DNA of 64,000 bases from Cercospora beticola (lineage: Eukaryota; Ascomycota; Dothideomycetes; Mycosphaerellales; Mycosphaerellaceae): contig NC_088939.1 of the NCBI RefSeq assembly GCF_033473495.1, forward strand, positions 62,001 to 126,000. Direction: 5' to 3'. The notes below the pieces were generated by a model. That model had not been told where the DNA came from and did not search any database. It saw only the letters and a list, made by a program, of their open reading frames with translations. Shown here piece after piece: positions 9,655 to 21,334 of this stretch. The position numbers and the translations under genes are program-made. Each line of letters begins with the position of its first letter. Position 1 is the stretch's first letter.

Positions 9655-10775
9655 TTAGAACATGGTCGGGTCGATGAACAGTCCGGAGCGACACATGGAA
9701 CCGACCTTGAAGTGTTTCTGCTTGACCTTGTTGCCCGTGTTTTCCAGCACCCAGCGTGCTTTGTTGTTGGCCCGATCCTCCGACGTCTTGGCCTTGCGCT
9801 GCGTCACCGCCAAGGCGCGTTTCTGGAGGTCGGAGAGGCCAACAACTCCCAGCTCATCACGACGGGCGAGCGCTCGCCTTTTATGATCAGAGGCAGAGGA
9901 GGGGGTGAGGTCGGAATAAGATGTGGAAAGTCGGTGCGATGATGCTGGTATGAGCGCTAGTGCACATGACTCTGGATTCGAATGCCTTTTCGGGAAATTT
10001 AGTACGGAGCCGCGACCAGCGTGTCTGTTGGAGATGATCTGGCCTGAGGCTAGTCGAAAGTCGTCTACTGTCGATGGTATGGCGTGCGCAGAGTTGAAGT
10101 GAGTCGCGACTTCGCTTTCCACATTCCAGAAATCCAAGTATTCCGAGTCTTTGGAAAGGTCGAGTTGACAATGACCTTTGTCTAACATGTGTGCTTGCAC
10201 GGCTTCCTTGGAATGCTTCTCGTTGCCGCAGTAGAGGCAAGAGTGGTAGGTCTCGATAACGAGGGTGAGATATGTGATGAAAGTGTCCATGTCTGTTGCC
10301 AGGTCATCCGCGTTGGGGACGGAGAAGCTGTGTGCTTGGTGCATGTGATCGAGGTTCTCCTGAAGATTGTCGAAGCGCTTATTGCAGAAGAGACAGTCGG
10401 ACTCGTCCTCATCTGCGTCGTCGGTTGTCGCATCGCTTCCAGAGCTCGACTGCGTCGTTGCTTCTGCTGGTAACGTGGAGGCTGAGGGCGCAAGAGTTTC
10501 GACGGCAGAAGCACCGGACCTCGCAGAAGAGGAAGAATCGGCCTCTTCACTGTGGTGAGATGGCTCGACTACTTCGTTTTGGTAGAACTCAAGTGGAACA
10601 GAAGGCAATGCATCCACTCTTCTTTTGACGTTGTGTACACTGGACAAATCAGCACCGGCCAAGAGACGAACAAGGAGCAAACGTACTGCCATGTACTCCG
10701 CATATGCTCTCTGCGCTCCATGGAGCTATCAAAGCTTGTGGCACATGTGCTGCAGAGAAGTGTGTTGGCCTCCAT
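9655..10775 (-). CDS. REI1: Cytoplasmic pre-60S factor Rei1/Reh1-like zinc-finger protein
   Basis: Exons (minus) 10775-10687 and 10639-9655; the intron 10640-10686 is 47 nt (GTACGT donor, GTCCAG acceptor). The protein is about 357 aa. Zinc finger 1 (CSTCATSFDSSMERREHM) runs across the splice into WHVHNVKRRV, the Rei1 family hallmark. Two more C2H2 fingers follow: CLFCNKRFDN..HMHQAH and CLYCGNEKHSKEAVQAHM then DKGHC. Rei1 helps recycle export and shuttling factors from cytoplasmic pre-60S ribosomes. Yeast has two paralogues (Rei1, Reh1) and I cannot say which this matches. The C-terminal KARW..NKVKQKHF tail also fits the family. Confidence 0.87.
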
Positions 10776-12098
10776 TCTTGAGGAAATCGACTTGTTCTGA
10801 GGACTATAGGTGAATGGGCTTTGCGAGAGAGCTGGAAAGAAGTCTTGCGGTCTGGAGAACCACTGATGAATGTGCTCTAGCTGCCAAACCAAAATGAAGT
10901 GAAGTGTCGGTGTTGTCAATGGCGACTGCCTTGCATTATATCTCTTCAGCCGTGCCTCAGGAAGGAATGTCTTGGCGTCGACTCATCCTCTCTCATCCTG
11001 TGGCGATGCTGTAGAGTCGCCAACATTCGTCTATCCTCTGGTTTGTTCATCAATACCGCGTCAAAATGTCATTCGTGTCTCCGCAAGTGCACGAAGTCTG
11101 CAGGGGAATGTGTTCCTGAGTCATACGAAGACTCTCTGGCCAAGTTCCATTTTCCACTGGAAATCATGGCCTTCAGCCATCCGTCGCGAAGAAGTCTCTG
11201 CATTCAAGAAAGGCCAGTTCAAAATCGTTCAAAATCTTTTCGGAGACATTGACTCGGTCGGTGAGCTTTCAGGCGTAGGAAACCGGCGGTGAAGCATCTG
11301 ATGGCGACGCGACGGCGAGGGATTTGAAATGGTATGCTTGGCATCGGGGAATCTTTCCACCGAAGTCCTGACAGCATTGGCTCATGTGCCTCATCAAAAC
11401 AATCACTCTTTCACCACATCTTCTTCCTTACTCCGCGGGCTGGAGGCACTGCGGCAAGCCCATCCATCGAGAGCGCGGCAAAGGATGTGCTGCTAGTATT
11501 CCATCTCGAGTCAAGCAGTGTTCTGTACCATCCACGGCCTTGCCAATATGGACTGCTTTCAGCGCCCAGGGGACGACTGAAACAGCCAACAAAGACTCTC
11601 TTCCCTGTCCAGAGGCAGTTTTCCATGGCTAGACACTCCATGGGCAATGGAACAATCAAGGAGACCACGGCTGACGCCACTTTGCTTCCCACTTCAGGTC
11701 AATAATCAGCGACGGTGATGGTCACTACGCACGCAATGAGATCTTGAGCCGCAGCCCCCGACTCTGCATTTCGATCGTGACACAAGCAGCGTGATTTAAC
11801 CTCAATCGTTGCAGTCGTGAAAAGAATACTGGCATGACCACCGCACAAACGCACTGGAATTGTTTGCCACCAAGCTCTACGTGACTATAGCAGCCTTGGA
11901 AGACGATCACAAGTCAGAACAGCCCGTATGAGCTCTGCTGCTGAGCCTTCAATATGATCGATGCCCATGCGTCCTTGACGTTCGTCGAAGCTTTTATACT
12001 GAGCTTTCATCGTGTTCCGTCCTGCATCTGTACCTGCATGCCTACATATTCTCGAAGCTTTTACTACTGACCCCTGCATCAGTGTCCTGCTCATTGAG
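10776..12098. other. Gene-free stretch, about 1.3 kb
   Basis: Open frames at 10972-11292 and 11334-11705 lack recognisable domains, convincing starts or conserved splice signals. I found no tRNA, repeat or signal-peptide ORF here. Confidence 0.35.
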
Positions 12099-14010
12099 AT
12101 GGCTCACCCACTGCTCATTCCAGTTCTCCTCTTTCATCTATGCTGCTTCACTGACTGGATCGGTATAGCATCAGCACTGCCCACCTTGGCCAGCTCATCT
12201 CATGCTCCTCTGCCTGATGCCTCTGCCACGCTAGGCCGGCAGCTGCACAATGATGCCCACAGCACGAACGTCACTTTCGGAAGCATGTCTCTCCTGGCGC
12301 GCGTTGATACCCAGACGAAACATAAGACACTGGAGGACTACTTTGATGACGAGTTCAAGCCAGATGCTCCCGGTAGCTGCCACCGCTGGGAGAACAAAGT
12401 CCCAGAGGCTTGGGAAGAAACCGTCCAAATGCTTCGAGTGGCGACCGGCAAAGCGACGATGCTGAAGTCCTCAATGCCTGCGCCTGCGATGGCTGAGAGA
12501 TGGGAAGAGTGGATTCGTGCGGAGCAGACGTTTCGAGCTTTGTTAGCCCTTCATGCCCAGCAACAATGGGAAGTAGCTAATTTCTACAGATTCGGCAAGC
12601 CTCACTCAAAGCTCAAGAATCAGCCTGGCACACCATTGGGCGATAGAACCATGGCAGAGATCATCGAAGGTCGGTGTCCGACCGGAAATCGACTTCCTCG
12701 TGTATTACTAAACATGGATAGATCGAATCGGCGGCGTGCTCTCCGCTCAACTCGAACTCCCCCAGAAGCCTTATTTGCGTTGTGACTCAGATTACTTTCT
12801 GTACGTCAGGGGCGACCATATAGATCCTCGGGATACGGGTACATCAGCAGAAGATAAGCACACAATCGCGAGACGTGAGTATCGGCACTGTGGCATTAGT
12901 GAACTGAACACTAACTGGCGCAGCGAGTGAAAGTCACATTCCGTGTCCAAACGGGGCCTGGATCCTGCAGGGTTTTGCGAAAAAAGACAGCTTCTACTCC
13001 TGTCAGGTACATTCTGTTGAACCAGGTGAGAAACTGGTCAGGAGAGATGTCTGCATGAGCGATCCCAAGCTCGGCAAGAACCTAGCGCAAAGTTTTTGGT
13101 TCGAGTATACCATTCCATCTGATCCCTGGAATTGGAATTCTAAACGGAGGATAGTGACCTGGTGTCCTGAGGCATTGAACAGAGAGAGCTGGTCGGCCGC
13201 TGCTGGGGCGCATAGTATCAAGGAGGGCGATCGGCTTGGTCATTCAATGGCTCTGACCTGGGTGCACGAGATGTATCATTACGTCCAACGCTGTAAGAAC
13301 CTTGTATACGCCAATCATAGGCACCCAATACTGACATTCGTCTCAGGGCTTGATGGACCCGCACTCAAATCCGATGGCAGCCTGTGGGCGGGAAAACAAA
13401 CGTATGGCTGGAACAAGGCCGTAAATCTCGGTCAACACAGGCCAGAGCGCGCAATTGTTTCTCCCGAGAACATGGACCTGTTCGCCGCGGCAATGTACTT
13501 CAAAGAGTGGCACTGGGGGAGTGGGTTGGCAAAGAAATGCCCGGAAGAGGATGACTTTGATCCTGTTAGTAGAGAAAGACGAGAGATTATGTGACGAACA
13601 CATTTGCTAATCCCCACCAGATCAAAGTATATCCACCGGACCCGACCCCGCCTGAAGTCACGAACGATTCCGATCAATCATCGGAATCGGATACCGGGTC
13701 CAGCGACTCGCATCACTCCGGTGACGAGTCGAACACGTTGCAACCCAATTCCCCGGCAAGAAGAAATGCTGTGCCGCAGCACAAGAGAAGAAACCAGGAA
13801 CCCCAGGACGATGGTAACTCTGATTCTACTATCGACGCTGAGCAAGCGAGTAGGGAAACTTCGGCAAATGATGACGACGCTACTGCAGAGGTATCCAAAG
13901 AGGGACTACCCCTGAAGCGAGAAGATGAATATGCCTCGCGCGAACTCGAGAACTTTTTCCGCGTAGACTTTCACAAACGCGTCGCTTCCTGGGTCCTGCA
14001 AGAGCCATGA
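12099..14010 (+). CDS. Secreted HExxH zinc metallopeptidase (aspzincin/M35-like) with acidic linker tail
   Basis: Five exons: 12099-12669, 12722-12874, 12924-13292, 13347-13564, 13621-14010. All introns are 49-56 nt and GT-AG, giving about 566 aa. A hydrophobic signal peptide (about residues 1-28, ending near ASALP) opens the protein. The zinc motif HEMYH is at about 356-360, followed by SPENMDLFAAAMYF, which resembles the third-ligand region of fungal aspzincins, and by conserved-looking Cys and Trp positions. This suggests a secreted endopeptidase. The last exon is a Ser/Asp-rich linker that ends in LENFFRVDF, which aligns with LEDYFDDEF of the mature N-terminus, so the linker runs into a second copy of the domain before stopping out of frame. 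M35 assignment is inference. Confidence 0.72.
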
Positions 14011-15231
14011 GACCAAGTTGAAGTCTGCGTGGGCAGACATCCTTGACATCCTTAGCATTGCTAAACAGAAGGCGGAGCTTTTGGCGGCAACGAAATCGTC
14101 GAACCCAGAGGAGATAAGAGAACAGCTGAGGCTGAAGCAAATTTTCCGAGCACTGTGAGTGGCTTTCCAATTGCTCTACGCCATACAGTGCTATCACTAA
14201 CTGGGTCTAGTTTTGGAGACTCAAGTCCTACTCTCTTAGCAGGTAACACTTAGGCTGGGTTTGCATCTTGATAAGAGTCGAGCTCCTTACTGACAAAGTA
14301 CAGAAAACTATCAGTACCTCTTGGTGTACGGTATCGAGAGCCAGATATACCTACAATGCGGCGACAACGCTCTCGTCTATTTGAAAGCCACGTCTGTGGA
14401 CCCAAGGGACGCTGGAACGCCCAATGAAGGAAAATACACTCTCGCGAAATGTCGGTCATTGATTGGAAGCTCGCAGAGGCACTTTTGCTGACATCATTCC
14501 CAGCATTATCTCCCAACGAGCCATGTCCTCATGGCGCTTGGTTCTTCGCTGGACTTGAAAAGGCAAAAAGCTTTTATGAATGTCAACATACGCCACTTCC
14601 AGGTAGATACACCTTCCGCCACGCCGGGTGGTGTCCTGGTCGGCAAACCTATGGTCAAGTGGTCGAAACGCCTACGAAAACTGTCCTGGGCTTCTGTAAC
14701 AGCATTCTCTCCAGCGACACATGGTCGGTGAAAGAAGAGTCCACCAATATTAAAGAGGGCCAGGACTTCCATTTCGACAAGTACCTCCAGTCAACCTGGA
14801 TCCACGAGATGTTCCACTATATCGAGAAATGTAAGCAGCTGCATGTTCAACCTCTTCGATCTCCAATGGCTAATCAAACCCACAGTTATCGACGAACCAT
14901 CTGTTGACGACACAGGAAAACCCCAAGGTGAGGCTCCATACGACAGCAGCATGCGAAAAACATTTGGATGGCCATCTTGTGTAGATCTTGGACAACATGA
15001 ACCCGAGCGTGCACTCAAATCCCCAGAAAACTTGGCGGCCTTTGCCATGGCAGCCTACCTGGAGCAATGGCATTGGGCAAGTGGTGTTGCCAAAAAAGCA
15101 CCAGAAAAAGAGCCTTTCGATCCAGTAAGTTCATCAAGTGCGCTCGTGAAGAACAGAGCTAACTAAGAGTCATCAAGATTCAAGCGTACAAAACCAATAT
15201 GCACGATCAATCTTCACGGATAATATCATGA
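13988..15231 (+). pseudogene. Second metallopeptidase domain, frame-broken tandem copy
   Basis: Coding blocks 13988-14154, 14211-14242, 14304-14450, 14504-14830, 14886-15124 and 15178-15231, with introns of 53-61 nt in a layout like the first copy. PGSC then AWADILDILSIAK matches PGSC then AWEETVQMLRVA. PCPHGAWFFAG matches PCPNGAWILQG, and the zinc motif HEMFH (14803-14817) matches HEMYH. PENLAAFAMAAYLEQWHW matches the later block. It has no start codon or signal peptide of its own; it is joined to the linker of the upstream gene but one base out of frame at about 13986-13987 (an extra T before CCT GGG). Either one double-domain gene is broken by a 1-nt insertion, or an unusual 40-nt intron (13952-13991) bypasses it. 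Everything after the break is intact, so the damage is recent or apparent. Confidence 0.65.
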
Positions 15232-16418
15232 TGCTTGGCAACGGCACCGACGCATTAAGCCATTCAGGATCAACAAACGGCATTGTCGGCAAGGGGATTG
15301 GGCGGCGGATGGAACATGAGAATGCCACAGTCCCAGTAAGGTGAAGGAGGTCGATGTTGGCGCGTGCTGGAAGCAATACTAGACTTTTTCCCTTGCGTTC
15401 ACATACAACTCTTCTGCAACTCCCGGACGAGCAGTAGGCGAGCTTCTGTATCAATCAAATTGAACTTTCTGGACACAGATCAATCAGCATGCTGATGTAA
15501 GATATTCCGCTGTTCTGACAGATGATAGCTTTGCATCAGAGAGCTCACAAAAACTTAATACCAGCTACGACAATGCGAACCAGACTTCCGTGGCCTCGAA
15601 ACCCCTTCACTCCTCGTCACTCTGCCCTACAAGGCGTTCTCGGGGCATCGTGTCTGGCGAAGCAACATGGTCCGAAGATCTCATGACGGGGAGCGAAGGA
15701 TATATTCGTCGGGAGTGATCAGAACTGCTGAGCAGGGGAACAAGAGTCTGGTGAAAGCAAACATGAAGCCTTCAGGAACAGCATGAGTTTGTACTCGGCC
15801 ATCAATGTGCTCATTTTGTGTAGCTTATCGACCCAGAGATCGTCGTTGATGGCGTGGAGTGGGTGTCAGACGACTAGTACAGCACGCATTGTCCTTGATC
15901 GAAGAAGCCGATGTTCACGCTGCATGTTTGGAGACGCAGACCCATGCTGGAATGACTTCCGAATGGTTTAGTAGCGTCAGCAGGGCGAGGACCATTCTCG
16001 GTATCCGGCTACACATTTTGAGTTTCTGAGTCTTCACATAGGGCTGAGTGACTAGCGTTCAGCCCCTGGTACGCCAAGAGAGTCGTTTGGACGGAGCGCA
16101 GACATTGGCCACTCAACAGGGAATACACGTCTCGGCACTGAAGTCTCATCGGGCCAGCTATCTCCAGAGTTCTCGTCGATACGCTCTGAAACTACATCCT
16201 CCTGCATGCATAAGTCGGGCCTACTTGAGAACGACACGGACTGATGATATGTGAAGCGCATGCGTAGGTAAGGGACTAGCTAGTACAACATGTGCCCAGG
16301 TCTGCGAGTACGGCGATCCACTCGCACTTCTGCGGTCTTCCTTCCTCCCTTGTGTAGCAGAATGTCTGAGAATCTCGTTCCTCTTGATTCTCTTATCCTC
16401 CTCAGTATAGCATGTGAC
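15232..16418. other. Gene-free stretch, about 1.2 kb
   Basis: No open frame with domain or splice support. It separates the metallopeptidase region from the small secreted protein gene. Confidence 0.35.
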
Positions 16419-16632
16419 TTATGAACATTCTGGATCGCTTGGAAGAGAGCAGGGTATACACTGGCACAACACATCAGCAGGGCTCTTCAGTAAATTGTAG
16501 GCAAACTCTGCTTACATTCAGGCTTCCTGCGCACTTCCCGCAGCCACAACCATCGAAGGCATTGGTCTGCCCCACAAACAATGCCATAGAGATGGCAAGT
16601 ATGGTAGAGATCATGGAGAGATTGAGTTGCAT
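16419..16632 (-). CDS. Small secreted cysteine-rich protein (effector-like), 52 aa
   Basis: Exons (minus) 16632-16516 and 16460-16419. The intron 16461-16515 is 55 nt with a GTAAGC donor, a GCTGAT branch and a GCCAG acceptor, phase 0. The first 25 residues form a clear signal peptide (MQLNLSMISTILAISMALFV then GQTNA). The 27-residue mature part has six Cys in a CxC..C, CxxC, C layout (CGCGKC, CIPC, C near the end) and no other hydrophobic segment. Without the splice the frame would read to a different 52-residue end with fewer paired Cys, so the spliced form is preferred. Small paired-Cys secreted proteins in plant-associated fungi are often effectors or antimicrobial-type peptides; the role here is inference. 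Confidence 0.65.
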
Positions 16633-17212
16633 TGTAGCGTGTTGTGGTACGTCGAACAGCTTCTTTGCGAGTATGAATGTATGCTAGGACAAGTCTTGAA
16701 GGGATTGTTCGGCGTATATATTCTCGCAGTATCGTGCCCTTAGGAGCACAGACACTGCGCATATTTCCTGCCCTTTTCTACCTTGTCGTGCTACCAGCTG
16801 CTTTTCCCGTACCATCTTTGCAAGACAGGGTCAGGCCTCACTAGCGTCTACCGAAATGAAATGCAACTAGCCTAGCTTCCGCCGAAAGGAATCCGGAAAC
16901 CACGTTTCAACACGGTGTGCTGTTCCCGTGACCTTCGTCAGCACTTTTTCGCTTCTCACATCTCTGCATCAAAAGGTCGTCTCTGAGGCATCCTGTCGGG
17001 CAGAGCAGGACAGTCGCATGATCAAGGATGCGGCGAGAGAGTAACAATGGCAGCTTTTGCCAGTTCTCAATTTACTGTCTGCACCTAGCCTAGCTCGTAC
17101 CGATTGGAACTCATTGCTACGGTAAGGGCATTGCTTGCAAGCCTTATAGAGCAAATATTTGACATTCGTGTAGCTATCATGACCCTGCTGGTGCGGGACG
17201 TCGTTGCTCGTC
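16633..17212. other. Intergenic, 580 bp
   Basis: Promoter side of the small secreted protein gene (TATA at 16715). No further gene is seen. Confidence 0.35.
16715..16720 (-). promoter_or_regulatory. TATA box of the small secreted protein gene
   Basis: TATATA lies about 85 nt upstream of the start codon on the minus strand (GAATATATACGCC), which suits a strongly expressed, inducible gene. Confidence 0.45.
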
Positions 17213-18043
17213 TCATCTCGATCTAAACCGCCGAACAACCTCGGCGAACTTTCCAATTGCCCCAAGCAAGCACGCAAAGCGACAATCTATCCAGGCGTCC
17301 TGATAGATCGTACACCTCGTTTGGAAGTCCATTCCATTCTTGCCGCCCCGGTATTCTTCTTCCCTCCTGAGCACACCTCTGCCTTTTAACGTCAATTTCC
17401 AAGCCAAAGTAACCTCATCCAGCTCCTCGAAGAATCTATGTTGCTGTCGAAGACTGGCAGCAATCATTCTGTGGAGCAAATCCGTATCCTCTGCGGGTAG
17501 CACAGCCTTGAAAAGTTCTTTACGATCAAACACTAGCTTGCGAGCCAGGGTTCTGAGACCAAACACCCGCCTGAGGTGATTGACGTAGGAGTGATATCCA
17601 CCGAAGAAGACCACGCGTAGGGGACCAATTGAGCCGACAAAGATCCGCAGCATACTCAACACAGCTTGATTAGGTATGCCAAGCGCTTGAGCTGGCTTGA
17701 GGAGATGCTCAGTGATGATGGGGTCATCTGACACGACATTGCCAACGTAGCTCATGATGTGCCCCCTAGAGCTCGGGAAAGCTTTGTCACACCGTCTTGC
17801 GAGGCCTGCGAAGTGGCAAAAATCGTCCAAGGTGATCTGGTCTGGGGTTCGTGTGTGGAGCTCGTAATCCACAGCCAAGCAGAAGGAGAGGAATTTGCGT
17901 AGACGCTCGGTGATATCAGGTGAGCAACTGGTTCTCGAGTTTCTGGGATACAACGTATAGGGCGGCGGCTCCTTCGTGTACGAGGAAAGTTCCTCCGTGT
18001 AGGAAGGCAGCCTCTTCTCTCCATAACCGTAGCACTTGTCCAT
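17213..18043 (-). CDS. Hypothetical protein, about 276 aa
   Basis: I do not recognise a family. The N-terminus has three short Tyr-rich repeats (PSYTEE, SSYTKE, PPPYTLYP). The rest looks helical and globular, with LRKFLSFCLAVDYEL and QITLDDFCHFAGLARRC, and a basic C-terminal half. The frame is open upstream to 18304 with several other ATGs; the ATG at 18043 is chosen because the upstream part includes a 17-bp direct repeat (near 18098 and 18132) and looks non-coding. Intronless by this model. The length of uninterrupted frame supports a real gene. Confidence 0.5.
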   Translation of the reverse strand: MDKCYGYGEKRLPSYTEELSSYTKEPPPYTLYPRNSRTSCSPDITERLRKFLSFCLAVDYELHTRTPDQITLDDFCHFAGLARRCDKAFPSSRGHIMSYVGNVVSDDPIITEHLLKPAQALGIPNQAVLSMLRIFVGSIGPLRVVFFGGYHSYVNHLRRVFGLRTLARKLVFDRKELFKAVLPAEDTDLLHRMIAASLRQQHRFFEELDEVTLAWKLTLKGRGVLRREEEYRGGKNGMDFQTRCTIYQDAWIDCRFACLLGAIGKFAEVVRRFRSR

Positions 18044-18638
18044 GATGCGATGCAAATGTGGTGTCGTGTCTGCTATTTTGAGGTTCTCGGCTCGAGGGCG
18101 CTTGGTAGCATTTGTAGTACGTGGACTGGGAACACTTGGTAGCATTTGTAGGAAGAGCTGAAGAAAGATTAGGTGTACACCATTTGAGTTTGACAGCAGA
18201 ACCATGGTGCTGGCAAAGTCAAACGATACCTGCCTCAGGACTACCTTCCAAGTCAGGCGCGTGCCACTGCTCATTCCAGGTTCAAGTGTTCTTTCATCCA
18301 ACACGTCGGTGTATCAGAACTGGTTCTCTTCCCGCTCCCCTTGATGCAGCTGCTTCCAGAACAATGGCAGAAACCCCTCGAACGTGGAAGCTACGTTGGT
18401 CTGACTTGGGAGCTAATACCAGGATAATGCACGAGCGCCTATGTGAGGAAACCCGACCTAAGGCCGCATTCCGCAACTCCGGCAGTGTCCTACAGTTCGA
18501 ATTGTGTCGTCGTCAACCTCGTGAGCTACGCAGCTTCTCATCCTGGAGAGACAAAGGTACATCCTGGCAATGGCTATAACAATCTTTGTGTTTCGAAGCT
18601 GTACAGCAACCGGACCTGCTAAGCTCGAAATTCAGCAA
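18044..18638. other. Intergenic with a short direct repeat
   Basis: Contains two copies of CTTGGTAGCATTTGTAG near 18098 and 18132. Otherwise nothing is recognised. Confidence 0.35.
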
Positions 18639-20296
18639 CTAAGCAGAACCAGAATTATCTGCGCACGACCAAGCTGCCGAGCCTCCCGTGGCATTGTAGT
18701 CGTCAATGATCTGTGCAATCGCGCTGTAACTGCCAGCCACCATAATGAAAGTACCAATCACAAGCATAAATCCACAAAAGGCGACCATTCCCATCCAGCG
18801 GATGCTCTTCTTCCCTTTTCCGTCAGACCAATTATCATAGAGCCACATCCCTGCCATCGGCTGAAATGACAAGAATGTACCGAGGAGAGCACCGACTAAG
18901 GAGACAAGGCTGCCAAAGACGGGTATGCCGCTGGCTATGACATATGCGATAATAGTCGCGGCGAGGACGCAGCCCAGCCAGGTACTCCAATGTACGATCG
19001 TGTTGTGTGTCAAGTGTCGAGAGCCACGGAGTATCCGTACGAAAGCATACTTCGCCGGCATCTGTAGAGAGGGTCAGCTGCAGTATGTCTGTGAAAGATC
19101 CGCAAACTTACGTGAGTGATCAGTGCTGTTGTGACGATCAAACCCGGAAGTGCGATGCCATAACATATCTTCTTTAGAAGGACTCCGGCACTGCCGAGAG
19201 CTGGCGAGGCCACATATGAGCCACAAAAGTAGTATACGACGATACCGATGACAAGATAAACCAGTGTCACCGTAACCTGGCAGGCCATCAACGATCTCTT
19301 GTACATCTTCGGGTCTCTCATCTCAGCGGCGATTGGAAAGAAGGTTGGCGTGCCAGCGTAGGCGAAGACTAAAGTCGAGATGGCCGACATAGCCTGACGG
19401 AAAGACGGCTGTGCGACAAGTTTGTAGTCGGAAACCCAGACGGCGTCTTGCGGTGCGGCTGCAGGACGATCCTGGATGCCAACGCTCACAGTCAATGTGA
19501 GCACTATCGAATGCAGGTTAGTGACGTTTAACAACTTGCCCAGGATGACCTTACGTGAGACGATAATGCATGTGACTCCTATCCACGCCAGCCAGCTAAT
19601 CTTTCCCAGTGTGCGGATGCTCGCAAGACAGAAACCAATTATGGCAGCGACTGCGACAAAAATGGCAGTGCAAGCGCCATGTGCGGAGAGAGCGTTCAGT
19701 GCGATTGATACACCAAGCATTGCGGCACCGGCGACGAAGATCTCATCTGTCATCGATTCAGCAGAGCTCTTCTGGACAAATGGAGAAATAAGGACCACTT
19801 ACATAGCACGAATGCAGTTGCGAGAATTTCACGACACCAGTTCCCGAGCTACGTTGTTAGCTAAAAGCACAATATTCCAGTCCCCAGGGTTGGCCTTACC
19901 ATGATTCTCCCGGCATCATCGATGCCATACACCTCACGATGATTGTTCTTGAAGACACCAACCATGTAGTTACTCCATGCATTGAGCGATGCGATTGTGA
20001 TCAAGAGAATCACTCCTGGTATCATGCCAACAGTATCGAAGACCGACGGAATGGAGAGAACGCCAAGTCCAATTTGAGTCTTCAGCATAAGAGCTGTAGT
20101 CCCAAGCCAACCAACCTGGAGAGATCAGTACCGCACGGCAGCCACGCGACATCTAGCTCACATTGCGATAGTTTGGACCAGTATCAACGATTTCGCCAAA
20201 GACAGCATCTTCTTGCCCATCTGCTGCGTAGACTTCACCGGCGACTTTGGTGTTCGAAGGCATAGGTGTGATTGCTTCACCCTTTTCGTAATCCAT
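18639..20296 (-). CDS. Amino-acid transporter, AAAP family (MTR-like)
   Basis: Six exons (minus): 20296-20162, 20115-19900, 19848-19803, 19746-19555, 19503-19112, 19061-18639. Introns are 46-56 nt; total about 467 aa. A polar cytosolic N-terminus leads into the first membrane segment with TQIGLGVLSIPSVFDTVG, the AAAP/Neurospora MTR hallmark, followed by about ten more hydrophobic helices. FAYAGTPTFFPIAAEM is the conserved mid-protein block. The family imports neutral, mostly aromatic or aliphatic amino acids by proton coupling at the plasma membrane. It lies next to a lyase/oxidase/dehydrogenase group, and a shared catabolic role is possible but unproven. Confidence 0.85.
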
Positions 20297-21334
20297 AGTG
20301 AGATTGCAACAACGAGAATATGTGCTCGATCGATGTCAGACTTGGGGTGGAGAAGAAAGGCATTGGGCATTCATATCTTCGAGCGGCACCCCTCATTGCA
20401 TGCTTCTATCTTAGCCTATCTAGGCTCAGCCTCGTTCCACCAGTAATCTGGGGAAGGTGTGTATCATCAGTGGCGCGCTGTTGTCTGCCGTGGCGCTAGC
20501 CTTGTATATTGGCTACCGATGTACAAGGTACAACATTGTCACTGGCCGGGGAAACCTTCTGCGTGATCCAAGATGCCAAGACGATCGTTTCACGAGAACT
20601 CTTTCCTCGCTCTGCGCTCTAGTGTGAGCAAGCAATCTGGACTATGCTTCCGTCCCCAATAACATGAGCGAGCTCGATTATGTAGAAATCGTTCAGGTCA
20701 AACCAGGTCGGCTATGGAGTCCGAGGCGACAGGGATACTGGCAACATCAACACCCAAACAGGAAATTTGTGCAGCGATCGGTCGGTGTCACTTTGCGACA
20801 GCTTAGACGAAACGTCACGAAAGCATTCAGGTCTGCCTCCGTAAATGTTGGTCTCATGATTTGTCTCACACCTCCACAGCTTGGCCTATCGATGGTCTGG
20901 GGACGGGACTTCGGGCATTGAGTGAGCGGCCTGCCGTCACAAACAGAACAGGATCCAAGGCGGTTTATTCCACGCTCTTTGCTGTGGGAACTTGGAGACT
21001 GTGCGCTCCTGGTATCTCCTCCTTCGCGAGCATTTCTGCGCCATTTTGTCCCAACAATTGATGCAGACGAGCAATCAAGGCTGTGCGGAGAGCACACCAA
21101 ATTAACGTTGGACGCAGTCGATTTGTCGTTCGCGAGTTGGCACTTGTCTCGAAGTCTCAGGTCATCACTCGTGGTTAACTGCCATCATGCAATCGGGGCC
21201 GGGAACACCTTCTCCATTTCACCAGGTACTTAGAAGCCACCCGGTGACGGAGAGAAACATATTTCCATTCTACAGATTTACAGACACGCTTTCTTGCTCT
21301 TCGCACAGAATCACAAACACACAATTTAGCAGTC
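20297..21334. other. Gene-free stretch, about 1.0 kb
   Basis: Divergent upstream regions of the transporter and the lyase. No coding or RNA gene could be supported. Confidence 0.35.

Noticed and set aside
10972..11705. Plus-strand frames between Rei1 and the metallopeptidase
   Set aside because: Codon content looks non-coding and no family could be recognised.
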